Source of the DNA: Trichocoleus desertorum NBK24
Lineage (GTDB): Bacteria; Cyanobacteriota; Cyanobacteriia; FACHB-46
DNA length: 64,000 bases
Assembly: GCF_030409055.1 (NCBI RefSeq)
Contig: NZ_CP116619.1
Coordinates: 4,357,628 to 4,421,627 of the forward strand
Direction of reading: 5' to 3'
Under the pieces are notes generated by a model. That model was not told the origin of the DNA, made no database searches, and saw only the letters and a program-made list of their open reading frames with translations. The stretch's first letter is position 1. The number at the start of each line of letters is the position of its first letter. Shown here one piece after another: positions 55,708-64,000 of the stretch. Made by a program: the position numbers and the translations under genes.

Positions 55708-56814
55708 ATGGCAAAGGTTCGACTAGAGGAAATTACCCGCCAATTCAAAGAGGCAGTTGCGATCGCAGACATTACCTTTGAAGTGCCAGATGGCGAATTT
55801 TGGGTGATGGTAGGGCCGTCGGGTTGTGGCAAGTCTACGATTCTACGCACGATCGCTGGTCTAGAATCAGCCACTTCCGGCGATCTTTATATCGGGGACA
55901 GATTGATGAATCAAGTGCCAGCGCGTCAACGCGATGTGGCGATGGTGTTTCAAAATTACGCCTTGTACCCGCACATGAGCGTGGCGGAAAATCTGGCCTT
56001 TGGCTTGAAGATGCGAAAAGCTGACTCGCAAACCATTCAAGCAAGAGTGGAATCGGTGGCGCGATCGCTCGATATTGCCCATTTGCTCGATCGCAAACCG
56101 AAGCAGCTTTCCGGCGGCCAACAGCAACGGGTGGCGTTAGGACGGGCGATCGCTCGTAAACCGCAAGTTTTTCTCCTTGATGAACCGCTCTCCAATTTAG
56201 ATGCTCAGTTGCGAGATGACACGCGGGCTGAACTGAAGCAACTACATCAACGCCTAGGCATCACCACAATCTATGTCACTCATGATCAAGTGGAAGCCAT
56301 GACCTTAGCTGACCGAATTGTGGTGCTGAAGCAAGGCCGCATTCAACAAATTGGCGATCCCCAAACTATTTATGCTCGACCTGCTAATCGGATGGTAGCG
56401 ACGTTTCTGGGCAATCCACCCATGAATATTTTGTCTGCCACCTATGATGGTGCTGTGTTTCACCTGGTAGACCAATCTTTTACTTGTCCTTCAGCGATCG
56501 CAACCAAAATTCCCCTCCAGCCAGGGCAAGCAGTTGATCTCGGCATTCGACCAGAGCATTTGTGTGTTGTGTCTGACCCACAAGACTCACACTTAAACGT
56601 TGAAGTTAGTGTCGTTGAGCCCCTGGGGCGAGAAATCTTGATTCGGGCTGCTCTAGCCGCAAGCTCAGCTAAGGCAACGAATTCAGCGATCAACTTGCAG
56701 GTTAGTCCAGAACTACGGGTGTCTCCAGGCGATCGCTTAGGTCTGCAAATTGACTTCGCTCAACTATTTATATTCGATGCTGCTACAGGCGAACGGCTCT
56801 ATCCAATCAACTAA
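55708..56814 (+). CDS. ABC transporter ATP-binding protein, MalK/UgpC type (orphan)
   Basis: This is an approximately 368-residue sugar/glycerol-phosphate-type ABC ATPase, read from ATG 55708 (MAKVRLEEITRQF). A GTG at 55675 would add 11 unlikely residues. It has Walker A GPSGCGKST, the Q-loop VFQNYALYPHMSV, signature LSGGQQQRVALGRAIARKP, Walker B VFLLDEPLSNLDAQLRDD and the His switch VTHDQ. The C-terminal TOBE/OB regulatory region has LGIRPEHLCV. No permease or binding-protein gene is adjacent, so it may energise several sugar importers encoded elsewhere, as MsmX-like ATPases do (inference). Confidence 0.93.
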   Translation: MAKVRLEEITRQFKEAVAIADITFEVPDGEFWVMVGPSGCGKSTILRTIAGLESATSGDLYIGDRLMNQVPARQRDVAMVFQNYALYPHMSVAENLAFGLKMRKADSQTIQARVESVARSLDIAHLLDRKPKQLSGGQQQRVALGRAIARKPQVFLLDEPLSNLDAQLRDDTRAELKQLHQRLGITTIYVTHDQVEAMTLADRIVVLKQGRIQQIGDPQTIYARPANRMVATFLGNPPMNILSATYDGAVFHLVDQSFTCPSAIATKIPLQPGQAVDLGIRPEHLCVVSDPQDSHLNVEVSVVEPLGREILIRAALAASSAKATNSAINLQVSPELRVSPGDRLGLQIDFAQLFIFDAATGERLYPIN

Positions 56815-56833
56815 ATCAGTTCTATCAGTCGAG

Positions 56834-57082
56834 TTAATAAACTGAGCCGCAAAGTGACTTCAGCTCAACCTCCGGCTGACCGATATGATTTTGACGACAG
56901 AGCAAAACCTGTGCCGTTCGCTGCTGGAAGTAAACTCGGTGAGCAAACCAGCCAATAGGCAGACCGCCTACCACTCCCAGTAAGATACCAATCGTCAAAC
57001 TCCGAACGAGATCCTTGCGTCTAATTCTGCTTTGCTCGGTCTGTACATGCTCGTGATCGGTTAACACTGCCCAACTCCTCAA
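56834..57082 (-). CDS. small single-pass membrane protein of unknown function
   Basis: This 82-residue protein has a charged N-terminal third (DHEHVQTEQSRIRRKDLVR), one transmembrane helix (SLTIGILLGVVGGLPIGWFAH, about residues 28-48) and a short C-terminal part with two cysteines (LLCRQNHIGQPEVELKSLCG). It converges with the ABC ATPase, 19 bp apart. No family was recognised. The true start may lie a few codons downstream of 57082. Confidence 0.6.
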   Translation of the reverse strand: MRSWAVLTDHEHVQTEQSRIRRKDLVRSLTIGILLGVVGGLPIGWFAHRVYFQQRTAQVLLCRQNHIGQPEVELKSLCGSVY

Positions 57083-57254
57083 GCTCTTGCTGCTTCTTTA
57101 CTTAATGAAAGCGAAAATGTCTCTACTTGGCTTCTCTCCTAAGTGAGGAAGCAGCCGGAAGTTGATAGCAATGTTACATCCCAAAGAGGTAGCTGCGTTG
57201 AGATTGTCTTCTCCAGCGCTACGATCGCATTACCCGCCCATTATTTGAGCAGCA

Positions 57255-57698
57255 ATGGCAAAAGATAAGCATCAAGTTTCCGTTAAGCTATCACCCGAAT
57301 TAAGACAGCAACTTAACGCCCACAAAGCAAGTCAAGGCAAGCGATCGCTAAAAGAAGCTATCGTCGAAATTTTGGAAACCCATTTTCGCTCCATCCACCT
57401 CCCCAACCAGCCACCAGCTATAGATAGTTCTATAGGGCGAATCGCTAGTCTAGAAGCCGAAGTGACTTACCTCAGCGAACAAGTGGCAGCCCTAAAGCAG
57501 GCGATCGCGACTCTTCACCCATCTACTCCATCTCTAGGGTCAGCAACTTCCGTTGGGCAATTCCCCCCTGTCTCTGCTCAACCCCAAACTGCGAGGAATC
57601 ACATCCATCCTGAGGTATTAGCTGCCGCAGACGATGATGACGATATGTACGACGATCCAGACGAGATTCTTTACAGCTTTTTGGAGCCTCAAGCCTAG
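57255..57698 (+). CDS. ribbon-helix-helix-like regulator or partition-type protein
   Basis: In this 147-residue protein the N-terminal 45 residues (HQVSVKLSPELRQQLNAHKASQGKRSLKEAIVEILETHF) look like a ribbon-helix-helix DNA-binding unit (Arc/CopG type). A short linker, a coiled coil (SLEAEVTYLSEQVAALKQAIA, about 70-92), a Pro/Ser-rich region and an acidic C-terminus (ADDDDDMYDDPDEI) follow. The coiled coil would support oligomerisation and the acidic tail may be a regulatory element. No toxin gene is adjacent, so a toxin-antitoxin role is not supported. The target is unknown. Confidence 0.68.
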   Translation: MAKDKHQVSVKLSPELRQQLNAHKASQGKRSLKEAIVEILETHFRSIHLPNQPPAIDSSIGRIASLEAEVTYLSEQVAALKQAIATLHPSTPSLGSATSVGQFPPVSAQPQTARNHIHPEVLAAADDDDDMYDDPDEILYSFLEPQA

Positions 57699-57718
57699 CT
57701 TCGGGTCTGTCTATAAAA

Positions 57719-57985
57719 CTAGTATCTATGACTAGGTTGACTGGGTAGGCGCTGGGCCACAAGTTGTGATTGAGCTGTCGCTGTAGAGATTAAAGTCCAG
57801 CCTTCTCTTAGTAATCTTTGATAAGTTGCCCAACCCTTGGAACCTCCTGGAACTTGATAGTCGGGCACCGCATATTGAGGAAAAGATTGGTAAGGTTGCC
57901 AAGGTTGATGCGGCTGTATGCGTAAGTGCAGCAACTTTTCGTCATCCTTTTGCCCTACGGATAGCCAGCACATCTGTCTAGTCAT
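57719..57985 (-). CDS. small conserved protein of unknown function
   Basis: This is an approximately 88-residue protein. The start at 57985 (MTRQMCWLSVGQKDDEKLLHL) is chosen because GAGGAG lies 5 bases upstream; an ATG at 58000 would place the ribosome-binding site inside the gene. Features are an aromatic/Pro/Gln-rich centre (QPHQPWQPYQSFPQYAVPDYQ) and a GWATYQRLLREGWTLIS motif near the C-terminus that recurs in short cyanobacterial proteins. No transmembrane segment. It lies 28 bp after the upstream membrane-protein gene, so the two likely form a small operon. Confidence 0.66.
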   Translation of the reverse strand: MTRQMCWLSVGQKDDEKLLHLRIQPHQPWQPYQSFPQYAVPDYQVPGGSKGWATYQRLLREGWTLISTATAQSQLVAQRLPSQPSHRY

Positions 57986-58013
57986 AGTACTCCTCACCAT
58001 ACGTCGAGAGAAC

Positions 58014-58238
58014 TTAGGGAAGTAGCTTGGCAGTTGGTTTCAGCAATAGCCAACTGACCAAGAAAAATGCTGCCGTGAATACTTGAATTAAATCTCCGGC
58101 AGACAAGGACTGATCTGCCCAGGAAGCAACACTGCGATCAACGAAACCAAATAGCCAGGACGGAATGCCCAAGAACCAAATTCCTTGCCTTAATTGAGTG
58201 ACAAAAAGGGTGAGTTCTGAGAGTGACTGATGGTTCAT
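58014..58238 (-). CDS. small membrane protein of unknown function
   Basis: This 74-residue protein has two hydrophobic segments (QGIWFLGIPSWLFGFV, about residues 18-33, and LIQVFTAAFFLVSWLLL, about 50-66) joined by a short polar loop. It is the first gene of a likely two-gene unit with the small gene downstream. No family was recognised. Its upstream region of about 290 bp, shared with a divergent small gene, holds no other visible feature. Confidence 0.6.
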   Translation of the reverse strand: MNHQSLSELTLFVTQLRQGIWFLGIPSWLFGFVDRSVASWADQSLSAGDLIQVFTAAFFLVSWLLLKPTAKLLP

Positions 58239-58535
58239 TGATGCCAGCGCCCGATCGGCAGCTCAGTAGCTTTCTGCATAATCTAACAACAGGGTCAAGA
58301 GGCTGCAACGTTTATTAACAAATAATTTGAATCGTGATATCTCTACATGAATTTCTCAGCATTAGTTGTCTTGGTATCAGAGCTTAAGGAAAGCTGTACT
58401 TGCCGTAGAAGCGTGATTTCTTTACTTAGAACGTTTTGATAAAGCTAAGAATTATGAGAAGATAAGCCTCAGCTTGCTGAATTTGAGGCTTAGGTCACTG
58501 AGAGCAGCAAAAGAATTATTTGGAAGTACTTGATA

Positions 58536-58775
58536 ATGCGTTGTGCTATTTCCAGTCGAGCGGGGCAGGTGATCGCTCAGGGTCGTCTCATCATTGATAA
58601 AGATGAGAATGGAGAGCTGAGACTAAACTTCCAAACCGATGGCGGCAGGGTGATTCAAGGAGGAGCGATCGCCTCGGATGGAGACTTAACTGCGGCGAGT
58701 CAGGAGTTGTTCCGCCAGTTTCGGAGCGCTTGGCGAATGATTGACTGTACTTTGACGGCAAAATCGGATGGCTAG
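58536..58775 (+). CDS. small conserved protein of unknown function
   Basis: This is a 79-residue protein from ATG 58536, with GGAAG 9 bases upstream as ribosome-binding site; a TTG at 58530 is less likely. It reads MRCAISSRAGQVIAQGRLIIDKDENGELRLNFQTDGG, suggesting a compact beta-hairpin-rich domain, and ends in a helix (ASQELFRQFRSAWRMIDCTL). It is cytosolic. No family was recognised. It converges with cp12, with a shared bidirectional terminator between them. Confidence 0.65.
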   Translation: MRCAISSRAGQVIAQGRLIIDKDENGELRLNFQTDGGRVIQGGAIASDGDLTAASQELFRQFRSAWRMIDCTLTAKSDG

Positions 58776-58795
58776 GGGCAGAATTTTGCCATGAA

Positions 58796-58829
58796 AAAAC
58801 TCAAACCCTGTCACACGAGTTTGAGTTTT
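58796..58829 (-). terminator. terminator of cp12 (probably bidirectional)
   Basis: AAAACTCAAAC (58796-58806) pairs perfectly with GTTTGAGTTTT (58819-58829) across a 12-nt loop. On the minus strand a T-run of six follows the stem (towards 58794); on the plus strand four Ts are in the stem. It lies between convergent cp12 and a small plus-strand gene. Confidence 0.82.
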
Positions 58830-58888
58830 CAGATGGTTTTAAGGATCGCAGTCTTGATTATGGAATCAACCACGAGTGTTTTAGGAGT

Positions 58889-59110
58889 CTAGTTATCGTA
58901 GACTCGGCACTCAGCGGCATCTGGATTATCGTCGCAAAACTGTTCCAAAGAGTTCTTCTGCTTTGATTGACGTTGATGCGATGCTTCAGCTTGGAGTTCT
59001 TCAACCGCATCCCAAGCAGCAGCACATTCGCCGGAATTGCTACCGCTGGTGTCACAAACGGCACGCGCTTGGTCCCGTTCTTGTTCGATTTGCTTTTGAA
59101 TATCGCTCAT
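58889..59110 (-). CDS. cp12: Calvin cycle regulator CP12
   Basis: This 73-residue intrinsically disordered redox switch protein assembles GAPDH and phosphoribulokinase into an inactive complex in the dark. Both cysteine pairs are present: Cys19/Cys29 in AVCDTSGSNSGEC and Cys59/Cys68 in FCDDNPDAAEC. The core AWDAVEELQAEASHQ motif is also intact, so this is a full-length canonical CP12. It is a single gene with a strong downstream terminator. The neighbours are not Calvin cycle genes, although rpiA and a CbbY-type gene lie elsewhere in the window. Confidence 0.95.
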   Translation of the reverse strand: MSDIQKQIEQERDQARAVCDTSGSNSGECAAAWDAVEELQAEASHQRQSKQKNSLEQFCDDNPDAAECRVYDN

Positions 59111-59563
59111 GGATTTTTCGGTTTCGTCTTAGTTGTCTTTGCGCTAGGGTTAGGAACTCGTCAGCTGGTCAGCTTCTGAGGTTAGGTATCCTGTCAGGCT
59201 ATTTAAGCAGCTATTCACAGTAATACAAGAGGTCAAGACCGAATAACCAGATTGAGTCTTATTTTTTAAGATTTAGGACTTTCTGGAAGTTCACTCTTGC
59301 CATCTCTTCACTCAACTATAATGCTAACCCGCGATCGCCTGCTATCACCCTACTTTCATTTCTGCCTCAGGAAATAAGTTACGGCTTGGTGACATAGGCT
59401 CTGAATGCATCGTTGAGTAGAGGTTTGAAATTAGTCTTCTGCAATGTCTAAGATTGATTGTTAGCCTGAGGAAGTAGGCGACTAAGGGTTAGCTTTCTAC
59501 CCCTATAGCCTTGCTAAGGTAAGGTTCTGTTGATCTTGATTTTGCTGGATTTAGAGTTCTGCC
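59111..59563. other. intergenic region between divergent cp12 and a PQQ-type dehydrogenase gene
   Basis: These 453 bases have no recognised gene. They must contain the cp12 promoter on the minus strand and that of the dehydrogenase on the plus strand. One HIP1 octamer is present. No known operator was seen. Confidence 0.5.
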
Positions 59564-60943
59564 ATGCCTGTGCCTCAGCTTGTGTCCCTAGCTCCTGCTC
59601 GTTGGTTCTCACTGACACTCCTCCTCACTGCCACAGGTTGTAGCCAGGTGGGTACGCAGCTCAACTCACCCCTAGCGGCCCAGAGTCCCACGACCCCCGC
59701 TCCAGCTTTGCCAAAGCCATCAACGGCGCAAGCTCAGCCTCCCAAGAATTTAGTCTCTACAGAAACGCTCTCGCCCACCCCGATTCGCTTAACAGTGGCA
59801 GATTTGCCCCAGCCCTACGCCACCAACAGCGCTTCTAAAAGCCCAGATGTCGTTCCCGCTCCCGATAATCCAGTGCTGCGCGTTCCTCCAGGCTTCACGG
59901 TGAATGTGTTTGCTGAGGGACTCGATAGACCCCGGTGGCTGGCGCTGACCCCCAATGGAGAGGTGCTGGTGACTGAGACTCGGCAAAACCGCATTCGCTT
60001 GCTCCGTGACAGTAATGGGGATGGGGTGGCTGATGTCAAAAAAACTTTTGCCATACCCAGCAATGGCTTGTTTTTGCCACTGGGTATGGCCTTTACTCAA
60101 GACGCTTTCTTTGTGGGTAACACCAATGCGGTTCTGCGGTTTCCTTATCAACCGGGTCAAGATCAACTCACAGGTCGAGGTCAACAAATTGCCCAACTAC
60201 CCGGAGAAGGCTACAACCAACATTGGACGCGCAATGTCGTCGTATCTCCCGATCAACAAAAGCTTTATGTCTCTGTAGGTTCGGAGAGCAATGCGGACAC
60301 GGAGCCGCTTCCTCGTGCTTCTGTGCAGGTGATGAATTTAGACGGCTCGAATCAACAAACTTTTGCTTATGGCCTTAGAAATCCTGTAGGACTGGATTTT
60401 CACCCAGGGACAAAGGCGTTGCATGCCACGGTAAACGAGCGAGATGGGCTAGGGGACGATTTAGTGCCCGACTATCTCGCGCAAGTGCAATCAGGAGAAT
60501 TTTATGGTTGGCCCTATACTTACCTTGCTCCAAATTTGCTTGATCCCCGTCATGCCAAAAATGGGAAAAGCGATCGCCCAGAATTAGCCTCTCAAACTCG
60601 TACGCCGGATGTGCTATTTCAAGCTCACTCTGCTGCTTTGGGTTTGCAGTTTTACGACGGCAACACGTTTCCTCAGAAATATCGCAATGGGGCTTTTGTA
60701 GCGTTTCGGGGTTCTTGGAACCGTAATCAAGGCACAGGCTACAAAGTTGTGTTTGTTCCCTTCAATGCCGAGGGCCGTGCTGAAGGGTATTACGAAGACT
60801 TTTTAACCGGATTCCTTCTAGATCCAAATGGGCCTACCACTTGGGGGCGGCCTGTCGGTCTGTTGGTGCTATCGGATGGCAGCTTGCTAGTCACCGAAGA
60901 AGCCAATGGTAGAATCTACCGCATTCAACACCAAGGCATGTAA
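59564..60943 (+). CDS. PQQ-dependent sugar dehydrogenase-like (sorbosone dehydrogenase family) lipoprotein
   Basis: This 459-residue six-bladed beta-propeller protein is related to soluble glucose/sorbosone dehydrogenases. The signal peptide ends in a lipobox-like LTATGC (Cys26), so it is probably membrane-anchored outside the cytoplasm. A Pro/Ala/Thr-rich linker to about residue 95 follows. The propeller shows VFAEGLDRPRWLALTPNGEVLVTE, GVADVKKTFA, YVSVGSESNADTEPLPRASV, NPVGLDFHPGTKALHATVNERDGLGDDLVPDY and GSWNRNQGTGYKVVF. The enzyme would oxidise a sugar or aldehyde with PQQ; the cofactor supply in this organism is unknown. Confidence 0.88.
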   Translation: MPVPQLVSLAPARWFSLTLLLTATGCSQVGTQLNSPLAAQSPTTPAPALPKPSTAQAQPPKNLVSTETLSPTPIRLTVADLPQPYATNSASKSPDVVPAPDNPVLRVPPGFTVNVFAEGLDRPRWLALTPNGEVLVTETRQNRIRLLRDSNGDGVADVKKTFAIPSNGLFLPLGMAFTQDAFFVGNTNAVLRFPYQPGQDQLTGRGQQIAQLPGEGYNQHWTRNVVVSPDQQKLYVSVGSESNADTEPLPRASVQVMNLDGSNQQTFAYGLRNPVGLDFHPGTKALHATVNERDGLGDDLVPDYLAQVQSGEFYGWPYTYLAPNLLDPRHAKNGKSDRPELASQTRTPDVLFQAHSAALGLQFYDGNTFPQKYRNGAFVAFRGSWNRNQGTGYKVVFVPFNAEGRAEGYYEDFLTGFLLDPNGPTTWGRPVGLLVLSDGSLLVTEEANGRIYRIQHQGM

Positions 60944-60972
60944 AAATTGTCACTTTTACATCAACTGAATTC

Positions 60973-60989
60973 AACCCTTGCATAGGGTT
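60973..60989 (+). terminator. weak terminator-like hairpin after the dehydrogenase gene
   Basis: AACCCT (60973-60978) pairs with AGGGTT (60984-60989) across TTGCA-type loop bases and is followed by a T-rich stretch (CATTTCTTTTG). It is 30 bp after the stop codon. The evidence is modest. Confidence 0.4.
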
Positions 60990-61163
60990 CATTTCTTTTG
61001 CATCACTGAATACAAAAAAATCAGTATAAAAGTGAGATTTATCTTAAAGTTAAGGCTTTATTAAGCCCATTGTAACGACCTCAGGCAAACAGTTTCAGGG
61101 ATACATGACGCCCTCTGTTAGCACCTGTAAGGTTGACTTCTTGGTGTGAGGATTGTAATAAAA

Positions 61164-62846
61164 ATGACTCATTCTTCTTGGATTTCTTACCTAGCAAGTC
61201 CAGTGGTTTTGGCTGCAATATTTCTAGGTTCTGTCAGGGCTGCTAATGCGGCAGAGCTAGCAATTCAACCAGAGAATTCTCACCCTCCGGAATTAAGTAA
61301 TCTCAATCTGGTTGATCCAGCGATCGCCTCTACCTCTACCTCTGCCTCTGCTGATCTAATCTCAGCTAATCCGAACTCAGCCGAGTCGATGAGTCAGGTC
61401 ACTTCTGTCTCGCAGTTATCAGATGTCCAGCCTACAGACTGGGCTTTTCAAGCATTGCAATCTTTGGTAGAGCGTTACGGTTGTATTGCGGGCTATCCTG
61501 ATGGCACCTATCGGGGCAATCGGGCCTTGACTCGATATGAATTTGCCGCTGGGGTTAATGCTTGCTTAGACCGTATTAACGAATTAATTGAAGCAGGCAC
61601 TAGAGATTTAGTCACCAAAGAAGACCTCAATACCCTACAACGGCTCCAAGAAGAGTTTTCTGCCGAACTAGCCACGCTCAGAGGGCGAGTCGATGCCTTA
61701 GAAGCAAGAACGGCTGAATTAGAAGCTAACCAGTTCTCCACCACAACCAAACTAACCGGAGAAGCTATTTTTGCAGTCTCCGATGTCTTTGGCGATAACG
61801 TAGAAGCCGAAACCATCCTCACCGATCGCGTGCGGCTCAATTTATTAACCAGCTTTACAGGTAGAGATCGACTAAGAACTCGCCTTCAAGCGGGAAATCC
61901 TGATAACTCTTTTGCAAGTGAAATCCGCACTAACGAAGGCCGTTTTACCTATGACGGCACCATTGGTAACGACTTTGCCATAGATATTCTTGACTATCGC
62001 TTTCCCTTGGGCGATAAGACTTACGTGAATCTTTTCGCTAATGGCGCTCTCCATCACCACTATGCCGATACCGTTAACCCTTACTTTGAGGGCTTTGGAG
62101 GCGGAAATGGTGCCTTATCGCGGTTTGGTGAGCGCAATGCCATCTACCGAATTGGTGGCAACGCTGCGGGGATTGGCATCAATCACACATTTGGCCAAGC
62201 CCTCAAATTGGATCTCGGTTACTTAGCAAATGAAGCTAGTAATCCGACTGCTGGAGATGGTCTGTTTAACGGGAATTATTCTGCCTTGGCCCAGTTGGTG
62301 CTCCAACCTTTTGACAAACTGAAGCTAGGTTTGACCTATATTCATGCCTATAACGGTGAAGATACACGTTTCAACTTTGGCGGCACAGGCACAAACTTGG
62401 CGAATCTCCCTTGGACGGCGGGTGGCTTTGGCTTTACCCCAGTTTCTAGCAACTCTTATGGGGTTGAGGCTTCTTTTCAAGTTAGCCCCAAATTAGCAGT
62501 TGGCGGCTGGTTTGGCCTCACGAATGCTCGTCTGATTGGTCTAGGGGATAGCAAAATTTTGAACTATGCTGTCACCCTGGCACTTCCCGACTTAGGCAAG
62601 AAGGGTAACTTAGCAGGCATTATTGTGGGTGCAGAGCCTTATCTGACTGATATTGATGTGCCGGGGACATCAGAAGTGAATGAAGATGTGCCATTACACG
62701 TTGAGGGCTTCTATAAATACCAACTCACGGACAATATCTCTGTAACCCCTGGTGTTATTTGGTTAACGGCTCCAAATCAGAACAACAATAACTCTGATGT
62801 AGTGATTGGCACAGTTCGAACTACCTTTACTTTCCTCAGGGGGTAA
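61164..62846 (+). CDS. iron uptake porin (SLH domain plus OprB-like barrel), second copy
   Basis: This is an approximately 560-residue paralogue of the porin at 34267-35997. ATG 61164 (MTHSSWISYL, signal peptide) is preferred over GTG 61146. After the signal peptide come VSQLSDVQPTDWAFQALQSLVERYG and GYPDGTYRGNRALTRYEF (SLH), a coiled coil ending LEANQFSTTTKLTGEA, and a long OprB-type barrel with GVEASFQVSPKLAVGGWFG and a C-terminal VIGTVRTTFTFLRG. Two cysteines in and after the SLH domain (RYGCIAG, NACLDRI) distinguish it from copy one. A GGCTTTATTAAGCC hairpin and T/A-rich repeats lie upstream. The role is probably outer-membrane passage of iron or other solutes. Confidence 0.9.
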   Translation: MTHSSWISYLASPVVLAAIFLGSVRAANAAELAIQPENSHPPELSNLNLVDPAIASTSTSASADLISANPNSAESMSQVTSVSQLSDVQPTDWAFQALQSLVERYGCIAGYPDGTYRGNRALTRYEFAAGVNACLDRINELIEAGTRDLVTKEDLNTLQRLQEEFSAELATLRGRVDALEARTAELEANQFSTTTKLTGEAIFAVSDVFGDNVEAETILTDRVRLNLLTSFTGRDRLRTRLQAGNPDNSFASEIRTNEGRFTYDGTIGNDFAIDILDYRFPLGDKTYVNLFANGALHHHYADTVNPYFEGFGGGNGALSRFGERNAIYRIGGNAAGIGINHTFGQALKLDLGYLANEASNPTAGDGLFNGNYSALAQLVLQPFDKLKLGLTYIHAYNGEDTRFNFGGTGTNLANLPWTAGGFGFTPVSSNSYGVEASFQVSPKLAVGGWFGLTNARLIGLGDSKILNYAVTLALPDLGKKGNLAGIIVGAEPYLTDIDVPGTSEVNEDVPLHVEGFYKYQLTDNISVTPGVIWLTAPNQNNNNSDVVIGTVRTTFTFLRG

Positions 62847-62903
62847 CAGAAAGCTTGAAGCAGATGTGTAGCAGGGGATAGAGCCGCTAAACACAAAAAA
62901 AGA

Positions 62904-62930
62904 TAGGCTTGCTACTTGACCACAAGCCTA
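62904..62930. repeat. stem-loop just before the IS transposase gene
   Basis: TAGGCTTG (62904-62911) pairs perfectly with CAAGCCTA (62923-62930), with an 11-nt loop. It ends 9 bp before the transposase start. It may lie in the left end of the insertion sequence or be the porin terminator. The IS left boundary cannot be fixed without the other end. Confidence 0.5.
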
Positions 62931-62939
62931 CCCCTAAAA

Positions 62940-64000
62940 ATGCTGCCTCTATTCTACCAAGCTCACCTCCAACAGTGCCTCAGTCCTCGCCATTACTTAC
63001 TTGTGAATCTGCTGGTGTTGCTATTGCAATGGCATAAACAAGTGCGCCTCGAAAGACTTGCGACCACCTTGCCTCTACCGATTCAATTCGAGGGTCGTCG
63101 CCGCTGTTTGCAACGCTTGTTTTCGAGCCCTCAGTTGCACATTGATACCCCCTGGTTGCCCTTAGTCGGCTACTTGCTATCTTGCCAATTCCGAGTCGGA
63201 CAAACTCTTTACTTGGTCCTCGACCGCACGCAGTGGCAAGGGGTGAATGTGCTGATGGCGAGTGTGATTTATCGAGGGCGGGCTCTGCCCTTGTACTGGC
63301 AGTTCTTGTCGCATTCTGGAAGTTCGGGCTTAGCGCAACAACAAGCGGTTTTGCGCCCACTTTCAGCGCTACTCAAGCCTTATCAAGTCGTGGTCTTAGG
63401 GGACCGGGAATTCTGCTCGGTGCATCTAGCGCAATGGTTGGGCCAAGAACAGCTCAGCTTCTGTTTACGCTTACGCTGTAACGAGTACGTTCAAGATGAA
63501 ACGGGTTTGGTTGAGCAACTCCAACACCTGGGATTAAAACCCGGTCAATCGCGCTTTTTCGAGCAGGTGAGGGTGACGAAACAAGGGGGTCTGGGATTGT
63601 TTAATGTGGCTTGCTATTGGAAACGAGCATATCGAGGCCATTGCGAGAAAAGTGCTTGGTTTCTCTTAACCAATCTGCCCTCTTTAGGTGCTGCTGTGAC
63701 GGCTTATCAACATCGCATGGGCATCGAAGCTTTCTTTCGTGACTACAAAAGTGGAGGGTATCAAGTCGAATCCACTCGTCTCAATCCTCAGCGCTTATCA
63801 GGTTTATTTGTTCTCTTAGCCCTTGCTTATACCAGTGCAGTCATTCAAGGCCATGAAGTTCGCACTCAAGGCTTAGCTAGCTATATTTGTCGAGCCAAAG
63901 AAGGACGAAGAATGCGTCGCAGACATAGCGATTTTTGGATAGGTTTGTATGCTCAAGCTTGGTTGGAAGGGATGGACTTAGCCACCGATTGGGTAGAGTC
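62940..64000 (+). mobile_element. IS4-type insertion sequence, transposase partial at right edge
   Basis: An open frame from ATG 62940 runs to the window edge without a stop (about 353 codons seen). It reads MLPLFYQAHLQQCLSPRHY and carries a DDE-type transposase pattern: LDRTQWQG (first Asp), LGDREFCS (second Asp) and HRMGIEAFFRDYKSGGYQ (Y/H-x-E-x(6)-K type Glu region). No frameshift is visible in the part seen, so the copy may be intact. It lies 94 bp after the iron porin gene. The right terminal repeat and target duplication are outside the window. Confidence 0.88.

Noticed and set aside
57255..57698. Toxin-antitoxin pair with a ribbon-helix-helix antitoxin
   Set aside because: No adjacent toxin-like gene; the coiled coil and acidic tail are not typical of short antitoxins.
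57970..58000. Yfr1-like ACTCCTCAC motif near 57990
   Set aside because: The motif is incomplete (ACTCCTCACC, not ACTCCTCACAC), lacks flanking hairpins and is better explained as the ribosome-binding site of the minus-strand gene.

Overview
This window comes from a cyanobacterium, most likely a filamentous one. The evidence is dense scattering of the HIP1 octamer GCGATCGC, a phylloquinone (vitamin K1) pathway cluster, CP12, cyanobacterial SLH/OprB iron-uptake porins, CbbY, and an HpsA-HpsB-HpsC pseudopilin locus of the type tied to hormogonium polysaccharide secretion and gliding. The HpsA locus and the heptamer repeats argue for a motile filamentous lineage. The genus cannot be fixed from the sequence alone.

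Layout. Bases 1-7100 hold a phylloquinone cluster: DHNA-CoA thioesterase (+), then menE, menC, menA and a CPA1 Na+/H+ antiporter (all -), then divergent menF (+). Bases 7.1-12.3 kb hold central carbon enzymes (CbbY-type phosphatase, aldo/keto reductase, rpiA) and a GAF-GAF histidine kinase. Bases 12.3-14.2 kb are sparse: a structured intergenic stretch, a 50-residue lipoprotein and a small exported protein. Next is glgB. Bases 16.6-25.9 kb are a five-gene pseudopilin/HpsA operon (-). Bases 26.4-36.6 kb carry rpmB, htpG, two tandem family-2 glycosyltransferases, clpB, an iron-uptake porin and gloA. Bases 36.8-49.5 kb carry eno, a large GAF/PAS/GGDEF/EAL protein, pheS, surE, a metallo-beta-lactamase-fold hydrolase, ribF, a MoxR ATPase and a hybrid REC-PAS-histidine kinase.

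Bases 49.7-52.9 kb hold the most unusual block. A good sigma-70-like promoter is overlapped by a perfect match to the cyanobacterial LexA box. It drives four small envelope-type genes ending in a terminator: a multi-pass membrane protein, an anchored protein, a degenerate LytM/M23-like protein and an exported lysozyme-like protein. The last gene contains a perfect 25-bp inverted repeat flanking exactly 63 bp, and inverting that segment would keep the reading frame open. The rest is typA, an orphan MalK/UgpC-type ABC ATPase, several small hypotheticals, cp12, a PQQ-sugar-dehydrogenase-like lipoprotein, a second iron porin, and the 5' part of an IS4-type transposase that runs off the right edge.

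The best leads are the LexA-box operon with its possible invertible segment, the ice-binding-like (DUF3494) domain inside HpsA together with three long G:C homopolymers in the same gene, in-frame repeat insertions in menE and menC, and several short phased or tandem repeats upstream of genes. No tRNA, rRNA or CRISPR array was recognised.
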